A stretch of 49,423 nt of DNA from Rachicladosporium sp. CCFEE 5018 (Eukaryota > Ascomycota > Dothideomycetes > Cladosporiales > Cladosporiaceae): positions 1,430,421-1,479,843 of the forward strand of contig KZ111150.1 of assembly GCA_002077045.2 (NCBI GenBank), in the 5' to 3' direction. Within the stretch, counting starts at the first letter, position 1, and every line of letters starts with the position of its first letter. Positions 41,201-49,423 of the stretch are shown here, one piece after another. The position numbers were made by a program, and so were the translations under genes. Under the pieces are notes generated by a model, which made no database searches, was not told the origin of the DNA, and saw nothing but the letters and a program-made list of their open reading frames with translations.

Positions 41201-42963
41201 CCGGCATTCTCACGAGTTTGCAAGCGGCAGTCACGGCTTCAACAGAGAAGTCGCAGATGCTGGAGCAGCGACTCGAGAGGGAACGCGGAGAGCGGGAAGG
41301 TCTGGAGCAGAAGCTCGCCTCCCTACGATCGGAGCACGAGAGTAGGACTGCTGAGCTGGAGACTACGAGTCGGAAGCTCCAAGATGCCGAAGATCTGGCG
41401 CAGCATCATTCGCGAGAAGCTGACACGCATCGTTCTGCTGTGCTTGCTGGCTTCGGCAGAGTTTCGGAGCGAGATCTGGACCCCAAGTACGCTGCTGATG
41501 AGCGCGTGGCGATATTGCAACAGCAGCTCGAAAGCGCAGACGCGATGGTACGACAGAACCAAGCTGCAGCCGATGCTGCAAGCGCGAAGCTTCGCGGCGC
41601 TGAGGAGCGGATCGCTGGGCTGGAAGTGTACCAGGAGCAGGCTTCTCGCGAGGGGTTGACAATCCGAAAGCAGCTGCAAGGTCATGTGCGGGACTTGCAA
41701 GGCTTGAATTCCGAGAAGTCTGCACTGGAGCAGAAGCTGCAATCGCAACAACTGGAGACTAACGCTCTGGCCGTGCAGCACGGTGCGCTCAAGGATATCC
41801 TGTCTGAGCGTGGCATCAACCCGACTGACGTCCGCCGATCTCGCGCCATCGACTCACCATCCAGCCTCGCACGCTTCAGCACGCCAGATCTGTCACGCGT
41901 CCGAGAATTGGAACAGCAACTCGATGGCGCTCTCAAATCGCACGAAGACATGAAGACTCAATTCGAAGACATCAACTCCCGCGACGAGAAAATGAAGCGC
42001 GAATACGAGGAGAAACTCACAGCCCTAGACAACGACCACCAAGCCGCGGTGAAGTACCTGCGAGGCACAGAGAAGATGCTCAGCAAGATGAAGCAGGAGC
42101 TGCAGCGTGTTAAGAACGAGAATGCAGATATGCGTAAGAAGCTAGATGCAGGATCGAAGCGCGGCACGCCTGAAGTTCCCACGGATTGGGAGGCTGAGAG
42201 GGCGAACCTGAGGAAGGAGGTCGAGGAATCGCACACTAAGCTAAGCTCGTCTGTGTCGGATATGGAGGCCAGGCTCTCAGAGATGCAAACTCGCCTGCAA
42301 TCTACCGAGAGTGAGCTAGAGTCAACCCGCTCCTCGCACACCTCTGCCCGTTCGGACTTCGCAGCCCTGCAACAAACTCACACTCAGACCCGCGGCGACA
42401 TCGAGCGCCTTCAGCATGAGAACGAAGCACTCTCCGCCCGCGCGCAAGATGCAGAGAACAAGGTGCAGCTCCTGCTCGATCAAGTCGAACACAGCGTCGA
42501 CAACTACCGCCGCCAATCTCGCATGTCCGAGACGCCTGTTCCGCTTCCCAACGGCACAACCATGGGTCATTCCCGCAATCTCTCAGAGCTATCAACCGCC
42601 ACCTCCACAGCTGGCGGCGGCGGGCATAGTCGCAATGTAAGCGATACTGGTGACTCCACATACTCCATCACCGATAGCAACGCCTCCCCGACCCGCGGTC
42701 ACGGCGGGGATTTGAACCGGAACAGCCTGGCGTTGGACAGTCTGGCCTCCGAGCTAGAGACGCTTAGAAGTCATTGGGAGACTACAAGCGCGAAGCAGAA
42801 CAGCTTTAGACTAAGCGAGAGGTTTGACTTCGAGAAGACGCCCACATCTGCAACTAGCGCTGCTGGGGGTGGTTTGGCGGGATGGAGAAAGGGATTGGAT
42901 GTTGCTGGAGATGAGGACGAAGGCAGTCGGCCGGGAACCGCGCATGGAGGACCGAGTAGCTGA
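38220..42963 (+). CDS. KEL1: Kelch-repeat/coiled-coil cell-polarity protein (Kel1/Tea1 type), full length
   Basis: Exons 38220-38552, 38619-39012, 39064-39346, 39405-42963; 1522 aa. The introns (66, 51, 58 nt) have GTGAGT donors; CTAAT and CTGAC branch sites are visible in the first and third, and all phases agree. After a disordered leader, residues ~150-480 contain Kelch blades: PRYGAAVN...FLMGGLI, PRVGHASLLV...VFGGDT, GRYGHTLNIL...IFGGQV, ARTNHTMI...LFGGTD, REGHAAALV...IFGGRT, PRSGHSMTTV. A Pro-rich linker and ~600 residues of coiled coil follow. Homologs Tea1 and Kel1 mark growth sites, linking microtubules or formins to cell ends. The last 901 codons are repeated at window positions 1-2705. 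It is followed in tandem by the F-box-like gene. Confidence 0.9.
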
Positions 42964-43410
42964 AGGAAGAGAGAGTACATCAGGGACGAGAGAGGTTTAT
43001 GATGGGGTTGTACGGTTTGGGTATGAGGCGGAATGCTTCAGGTGGAATTTGGGTGGGGGAGTGTATATATACCCTTACAGTCGTTGCGCGGTACGATGTG
43101 TTCTTTAGTGATCCGCTTCTCGTATCTCACATCTCCCTGGAATCATCTTTCAAAGCTCAGTGTCGTCCGCTCGTGATCGTCGGCGGTCCTCGGTCCGCGC
43201 CACGTGGCGTTGGTGAACGCCACATTTCGAACAACCTCCCACAAGCTAGGTTACATTTCACGTTCGACTTACAAGATTGTCTACCAGACAACAGAGGTGG
43301 TGAATGTGTCTGATCGTCTCGGTGAACGCTGTGGGCCGCTCAGGAACAGCTCTTGCCGCATCACCGGCACACAGACAGTCTATGACTATTGACCACTGGC
43401 TTCGTCGTCC

Positions 43411-46410
43411 ATGGGCCGCTACGAAAACCACATCCGTCACATCCACCACAAACTCTCAAAGCTCTCGCCTGCGTTCCCTGTGCAATCGTACAGTGCACCC
43501 CCACCTCCTCCTCCGGTCGCAACATCGCCAACGAGAGCAATGGCTACCTTCCCGTTACATTTACTGCCCGAGGAGCTTTTGCAGACCATCCTATCCCACC
43601 TCGCCAAACCAGATCACCTCTCCCTAAACTTGACATCCGTTTGGCTCCGTCGAAAGGCAGCCCCGCACGCCTGGCGGAAAGTGTTGCTTACAGATTGTCG
43701 ATCCGAGCATCGAGGGGAGCTGATAACTCGGACCTCAGGTGCCGGCGGAGTGCGCACTTCGGGAATTCCTGCTGGAGCAACTGTAGCAGGCGACGAACAC
43801 GATGATACGCCTGCCCTTCGCAAATTATGGATCCTCGCTACGACACCTTGGCTAGCGAGGGAGGTGGTGGAGGTCACGTATCAGTGCCACTTGCCACCTC
43901 CTGCTGTGTTCGCGGAGCTACCGAGATGTGGATTTGGAGGGCAGACGCTGAGTTGCGATCCGAGGACTATTAAGTTGATTGAGCTTGCTGTGGCGAATTT
44001 GATGAGGGTGAGTACGTTGAGGGTTGTCTTTGGGCATGCGAGGTTTAGTGAGGCGTTGTTGAGGAGCTTCTTTGCCAAGGGGAGGGTGTGTGAGCTGCGG
44101 ATTAGGAGGCTGTGGCTGGAGTGCGTAAGGTTGAATGAAGGGCTGGAGGTGTTGAGGGATATTGGTCAAGCTTGGGATGGCTACGGCTTGCCGACTCGGC
44201 TAGACTTCAGTGGATTGGAGACTATGAGGTTGCGACGACTGCCGTTAGAGGTGAAGGATCTCGAGCAAGATGTACGTATGACCGATCGATCGAGGATCGT
44301 CTACGCAAGGGGAGGAAGGGCGACGGAAATGCAAAATGGCCTTGGTGGGCATTATTTAACGAGCGTCAATACCCTCGGTGCAGAGGTCGTCATCGCCGAC
44401 GAACAGCTGCATCTGACGATGTCAAGGGCTCTGTACGACGATGTTGCGGACACGTTGGCCGAGTCCGGATTACGGGCGAAGCAAGATTCTCAAGATACAT
44501 GGCCGATCGAATCGTTGTTCGAGGCTGCCAATACGTTTGACGACGCTGTCTATGGGCAGCTGGAGCAAGAACTCACATTACCTGACGAAGTGCGTAATGC
44601 CCACGTATCGTCGCATTGCGATCGATCGATGCTCGCATTCTGCGATCGACTACCGCCTCAATCAAGACTCCCTATCAATCAACCAGACGCGCTCAACGTC
44701 TGCCAGCGATTGTTTCGCGTGAACAGTCCTACTGCGTGTGCGAGTACAATGGGTATGTTCAGACAAACAGCCTCTACATTGACCGCTCTCTGTCTCGACT
44801 GGATGCTTATATCACTCAACCGGATACCTGGCTTTACCGAAGATACCACAGGTAACCTTGCGTGGTTCGCTGAGATGTTTGATCTACGCTTCCCGCATCT
44901 CCGCGCGTTTCAATACCGAAACGCGGTCGTTCATCAGACTGTGTTGCCACCAGACCTGTACTTATTAGATCATTGCGACGACACCGTCGGGCTGCGACCA
45001 CTAGTATTCATGGAAGCGCATCCGGACTTGCAATGCTTGGCGTGGCCTATGGACTGCTTCTTCAGTACGAAATTGGATCCGGACGTGACTCGGCGTGCCA
45101 AAGCAGTCGTCGAGCGGCTGGGTCAAACGCTCGTGGACCTGAGAGTCGACGTAGAGTACAGTGGGAACGGAGAGTGGCAAAGCGCTGATACGGCGCCGCG
45201 GGAAGTGAATAAAGGTGAGTCGATGATCACTTGTCTGCTTTCTCCTGAAAGTCAGTCGGTATCTCATGCTTCCTGCCTGGCTGCTATAGCGGCGAGTGGC
45301 AGGGCTACAACACTGAGAGCACGCCTCAACGGTGGATCCAACATGGCCCTGGCTCTCATCGAGACCGCGCAATCTCAACTGCTGACGTGGTAGCGCGGGT
45401 AGTCGCACTACACAGTTGTGCAGCGACACGGACAGACAGAAGCACTTGGAAGTACTCATACTAACGATCTACTCACAGCTGACACGGGACGCCGACGACG
45501 CTTCATCACCGAGTTCGCAGCATTGCAGACTACTGTCAAGACCCTCAAGATCGAAGGTGGTCTGCCACGAGATGAACGGCGAGAAGTTATTCGATCGATG
45601 CATCGATGCCCCATTGAGAAGGTCGTACTCATTGGCGTCTGCTACCCCATAGGCAATACCTGGGGTGCTCGTGGCAGGGAAATGGCCATCACGGACGGAC
45701 AGGCTCAGATCGACGACCGCGTGTTCTTGGAAGGTGAAGATACTGCCACGATTGAGGAGCTCGGTGTGCGCGATTTGGCGCCGCCCTCTTCTGGATACAC
45801 GTACAGTCCTTCATTCGCCTGGCAAAACGAGGCTCCTATGCTGCATGCGATCGCGTCTTGCCACTCCGCGACTCTACGCGAGTTGAAGTTCTGTGGCTAC
45901 AAAGGTGCACCGATTCTGTTCAACCCTATACCGATCACGACACCCTTACTTCATGCGCTGAAGCACTGCCACAAGCTAGAGACCCTTATAACTTCTTTCT
46001 GGCTCTCGACTCACTTCGAAGGCTCGCCACGCGACGATCAGGTCATATCTTACTGGATGGACGCCCGCTCCCCTTCTTCAACCGCTCTCGTCGCGCCCTT
46101 CTGGGCCGATCCGCCGGCGTCAGGCACATGGGCCTACGAGTTGAAGACGAAATTCGCGCCTGATGCACTGGCGTGGCGGATCACGAGTTTCCTTGGGCCG
46201 TTCCTGAGTGAAAAGGCGAAAGCCCGAAAAGGTGGAGTAAAAGTGCGGGCGAGCTTCTGCGTCGGTGACTGGGGTGGAATCTTCGATGTTGATGTCAGGA
46301 TCGGGAAGGGAGCTGTGAGTAGTGATGTGTGCCTCGGATGGGAAGGTCCTAGGGAGGAGTTGGAGGAGGGAAGGCGGCGAGGGAAGAGTGAGGCCAGAGG
46401 ATGGTTTTGA
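43411..46410 (+). CDS. F-box-like protein, second copy
   Basis: Identical to 3153-6152, with exons 43411-45214 and 45479-46410 and the same exact TACTAAC branch site in the intron. An alternative start ATG is at 43540. Here the gene has its natural upstream neighbour, the complete Kelch gene, 447 bp before it. If the repeated ends are an assembly artefact, this and the left copy are one locus. Confidence 0.75.
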
Positions 46411-46685
46411 GGGACACATAGTCCGGAACTTGGCTGAGAGGATCAAGATGATTGGACGACTGGATGTGGCATGAACGACATGGTCAGACGGTTGGGGAAG
46501 CCGTCAGCGATACAGCTCGATGACAGGGCTGGCAAAGATTTCATGGTGTTGCCGTCAAATTCACAATCAAGACGCTCCAACTGTAGCCAAGAGAGTTGCC
46601 GTTTCTTCGCCGTCCCAATTTGGCGGGAGCTTCATTCACTCCTTTCCGACGTAGCTTCGATCATGTCGTCTTCGTCGAGCATCTC

Positions 46686-47112
46686 TCAGGTAGCCGCAAT
46701 GTTTGTAATCATGCGGGAACCACTGTCTTGACCGATGTAGTCCTGGTGATAGTTTTCTTATCATTGAGAGAGTAGGCTTCGCGAAAGTTTCGCTTACCAG
46801 CTCGATGCAGTTGGGGCGTGTCGAAGTACGTCTGATTGTGCTCGTTGACGTTGAGATCGATCTTTGAAGTCTCGCCACCATGGCTTGGCGCAAGCTGTCG
46901 ACATCGATGCTAAATGGCAAACCTCTTCTACTACATTCCAACCACCCGTTCTGGATATCTTCATCTGACACGAGGCTCCCGCATACTTATCGACTGTATC
47001 CCGTGAGTGTCGCTGTCATCTCACCACGAGCGCAAGGGCCAGCTGCGACGTCGGAGTGCTGTAAGTCCATCTCCAGATCTTCCGCCAGAACTTGATTCGA
47101 CCACTGAAACAT
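46686..47112 (-). CDS. Small hypothetical protein, second copy
   Basis: Same three-exon minus-strand model as at 6428-6854, with exons 47112-47025, 46964-46798 and 46742-46686. No sequence difference from the first copy, and no family recognised. Confidence 0.33.
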
Positions 47113-47355
47113 ACGTGAGGAGCTGAACAAACCAACAGCACCTAATCCGAACCGCACTGGACTCTGATTCAGTCTGCGAACTGCATCTCTACGCCGGCTA
47201 TCACCCGCTGACGGTCCGATCACCGCGTCTGATCATAGCACGACTCTCTGCTACTTGCGGCAGACCGCGTGTCTCGCATAAAACAACACCTTACGCCCTA
47301 TCCTGCAGGATAAGCTCCTACTGCCTCCACTGTCCTTTGACACTCGTACGGGCCC

Positions 47356-48840
47356 ATGCCGCCTATCAGCGCACGCGCTGCAGGACGCGTTGGCGTTGTC
47401 AATGCCCTCGGAAATGGCTCGTGGCAGCTGCAGCAGAGTACGATGCGTGGAGAGGCGCTACTTGCTGGCGTGTCGAGACCTGCGTTTGCTATGTCTGCGA
47501 CGAAATGCCTGAAGCCCTGGGCTCTCGATTTGACGACATCGAGAGCACCGAGTGTTCGTCGCCTCCACCAATCGAGCAACGTGCGGCAAGCATCCGTCAT
47601 GGACAGCCCTAGTCAGACTTACGAGGCTGTCGTCGTCGGGTCAGGGCCAGCCGGCATCACGGTCGTAGGCAACCTACTAGAGCAGAAACTGTCACCCATC
47701 CTATGGGTTGATAAAAGCTTCTCGGGCGGCAGAATCAACTACGCGTACCGAGAAGTTCCCAGTAACACGAAAGTCGGCTTGTTCGTCGATTTCGCGACAG
47801 CTTTGGCACCCTTCCGACGGATTGTCAGCAGTACGCCTTCACGATCAAGATGGGACGAGCCCAGCGAGAGTGATGGCGTGGCAGTCAATGACAAACCCGA
47901 CAAGCTACAAGATCTACGAAGTCTGGACCAAGGGAAGGGCTGCGACTTGAGTCACGCAGCAGACATGTGCTTGATACTCACAGAAGGACTTCGACGCACG
48001 CCGGGCGTAGTCGCACAGCCCGGCCAAGTGGAGGGAGCTGTCCTGGATGAGTCCACACAACAGTGGAATGTCACACTCCGCGACTCTGCAAAGTCAAGTG
48101 GCCAGTCAAGTACCGTCGCAGCCAAACGCATGGTGCTCTGCACTGGCTCCTCGCCCAACAACAGCCCTCTACCAGTCGAGATCCCCGGTCTCTACACCCT
48201 CGATCTTGACTGCGCTCTCTCGCCCACTCTCCTCGCTACAGCCCTCTCACCCATGGACAACCTCACAGTCGCCGTGATAGGCGCCTCCCACTCCGCGATC
48301 CTCGTCCTCAGAAACCTGTACAACCTTGCCTCAACCTCCAAACCCAATCTCCGCGTCAAATGGTTCACACGCCACCCCTTACGCTATGCAGAGTTCATGA
48401 ACGGCTGGATCTTACGTGATAACACCGGTTTGAAGGGCGAAGCTGCCACCTGGGCGAAGCAAAATCTTGAGCCGGAGACAATGCCTGGCTCGGACGTCGC
48501 GAAGTACGTGACGAAGATCCAGTACCCCAGCGGGACCGAGAAGGATGTATTTGAACGTGAGATGCAGGGAGTGGAGTACTACGTGCAGGCTATTGGGTAT
48601 AGTCGCGATCCGATACCGAGTCTGAAGACGAGCAGTGGGAGGAGCATTGAGCCGAAGTACGATCACTCGAGCGGAGGGTTCACTTATGACTCCAAGAGTG
48701 GGAGTAAGGTGCCCGGGCTATTTGGAGCGGGCATTGCGTTTCCGGAGCGAGTGACGGATCCGCATGGTAATGTGGAATATAGTGTTGGGTTCTTCAAGTT
48801 CATGAGGTATATCAAGAAGGTTGTGCCGGGCTGGATCTGA
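47356..48840 (+). CDS. FAD/NAD(P)-binding oxidoreductase, second copy
   Basis: 494 aa, identical to 7098-8582, including the GSGPAG nucleotide-binding loop near residue 95, VIGASHSA near 307 and the possible mitochondrial leader. It is convergent with the truncated FSH1-type gene that runs off the window end. Confidence 0.84.
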   Translation: MPPISARAAGRVGVVNALGNGSWQLQQSTMRGEALLAGVSRPAFAMSATKCLKPWALDLTTSRAPSVRRLHQSSNVRQASVMDSPSQTYEAVVVGSGPAGITVVGNLLEQKLSPILWVDKSFSGGRINYAYREVPSNTKVGLFVDFATALAPFRRIVSSTPSRSRWDEPSESDGVAVNDKPDKLQDLRSLDQGKGCDLSHAADMCLILTEGLRRTPGVVAQPGQVEGAVLDESTQQWNVTLRDSAKSSGQSSTVAAKRMVLCTGSSPNNSPLPVEIPGLYTLDLDCALSPTLLATALSPMDNLTVAVIGASHSAILVLRNLYNLASTSKPNLRVKWFTRHPLRYAEFMNGWILRDNTGLKGEAATWAKQNLEPETMPGSDVAKYVTKIQYPSGTEKDVFEREMQGVEYYVQAIGYSRDPIPSLKTSSGRSIEPKYDHSSGGFTYDSKSGSKVPGLFGAGIAFPERVTDPHGNVEYSVGFFKFMRYIKKVVPGWI

Positions 48841-48974
48841 GTGGCGAGCACCTGAGGATAGCATATAGACGCATTGCATGGCGCAATTTGTTTAGCGTTC
48901 TTCTAGCATGTGTATCCATCTATCTGTCTACAAAGTCATAGTCTAGGCTTCGCTATACACTGTCCGCCATGCAG

Positions 48975-49423
48975 TCAAAATGGCACATCCATATCTTCCA
49001 CACCCTCCTCCTTCACTTCCGCCTTCCCGGAATTTGCCTTGCCCATCACCTCTCTGATGAAACCCACCAGCGCAGCCACATAAGCTTTCTGACTACTCGG
49101 CAAGAAATGGCCACCTGGGTGGTACACAACCCTGCTTGACCCACCCTCCACCCCTTGACCATTCTTGCACGCCTCCACCAATCGCAGACTCCGTTTCTCC
49201 TCCACGACTGTATCGACGCTTCCGAGGAAGTGCAACATAGGCGTCTCGATCTTCGGCTCATAGAAAGCTGCGTAGAGCGGATTCGTGCTAGCTGCGAAGC
49301 CAGAATAGCTTACTGCAAATGAGAGCGGAGGATGCACAGCTTCTTCAATGAAGCCAGAATCCTGCGTGAACGAGTCGGGATACCGGATCCCGCCTGCTGA
49401 TTGCGCTGCCTCGAACGCCTGAC
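48975..49423 (-). CDS. FSH1: FSH1-family serine hydrolase, second copy, 5'-truncated
   Basis: Corresponds to residues ~180-327 of the hydrolase at 8717-9700. The window ends before the nucleophile (Ser161 in GFSQGG), so only the Asp and His parts of the catalytic triad (GSVDTVV, PGGHFLP) are present. Two substitutions relative to the first copy, at 49233 and 49323, change third positions of Leu codons only. The internal ATG near 49337 is not a real start; the truncation is from the sequence edge. Confidence 0.87.
   Translation of the reverse strand, partial: QAFEAAQSAGGIRYPDSFTQDSGFIEEAVHPPLSFAVSYSGFAASTNPLYAAFYEPKIETPMLHFLGSVDTVVEEKRSLRLVEACKNGQGVEGGSSRVVYHPGGHFLPSSQKAYVAALVGFIREVMGKANSGKAEVKEEGVEDMDVPF

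Larger units (their letters stand above)
40259..49423. repeat. Right copy of 9,165-bp terminal direct repeat
   Basis: This is the same block as 1-9165, running to the last base of the window. Because the left copy starts at base 1 and the right copy ends at the last base, the overlap has exactly the shape of two unmerged contig ends or of a circular molecule cut at an arbitrary point. The only two differences seen lie in its last 191 bp. Confidence 0.97.

Noticed and set aside
40259..49423. Terminal repeats of a linear element or transposon
   Set aside because: The repeat is made of ordinary housekeeping-type genes, begins inside a coding exon and ends inside another, and has no transposase, integrase, short terminal motif or target duplication. 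Unmerged contig ends or a duplication fit better.

Overview
The window reads as a filamentous ascomycete nuclear genome scaffold, probably Dothideomycetes-like (the class is inference). Seen directly: mostly 47-81-nt introns with GT donors and CTRAY-type branch sites, moderately GC-rich compact gene spacing, and recognisable fungal families (GH3 beta-glucosidase, DUF3074, FSH1 hydrolase, YAT-type amino acid permease, Kelch/Tea1-type polarity protein, SEA4, EFG1, KOG1). There is no bacterial or organellar signature, and I see no tRNA, rRNA, transposase, LTR or CRISPR array.

Layout. Positions 1-9165 and 40259-49423 are the same sequence (offset 40258), differing at only two sites that I could find. 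It carries the 3' part of a Kelch/coiled-coil gene, an F-box-like gene, a small minus-strand gene, an FAD/NAD(P)-binding oxidoreductase and an FSH1-type serine hydrolase. From 9166 to the gap come a DUF3074 gene, an alpha/beta-hydrolase, a gene whose first 13 mature residues equal the histone H3 tail, degraded coding remnants, and the 3' part of an unknown minus-strand gene. A 100-N gap (15876-15975) follows. Right of it are the 3' end of a GH3 beta-glucosidase, SEA4 (GATOR2/SEA), EFG1, a dynamin-like GTPase with three in-frame TAG codons, a six-exon amino acid permease, a PHD-finger gene, KOG1 (Raptor of TORC1), a cysteine-rich minus-strand locus, the full-length Kelch gene, and the second copy of the duplicated block.

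How parts relate. SEA4, the permease and KOG1 all belong to amino-acid supply and TORC1 signalling, and EFG1 to ribosome biogenesis downstream of it; whether their proximity means anything is untested. The repeated ends imply one of: a circular or tandemly duplicated unit of about 40.2 kb plus the gap, a true segmental duplication, or a scaffolding error in which the contig right of the gap should overlap and precede the contig left of it. The least explained items are the H3-tail chimera at 13233 and the otherwise intact GTPase with TAG codons at 23516, 23873 and 24626.

All exon borders were assigned by eye from splice signals and frame continuity; no alignments or transcripts were available.
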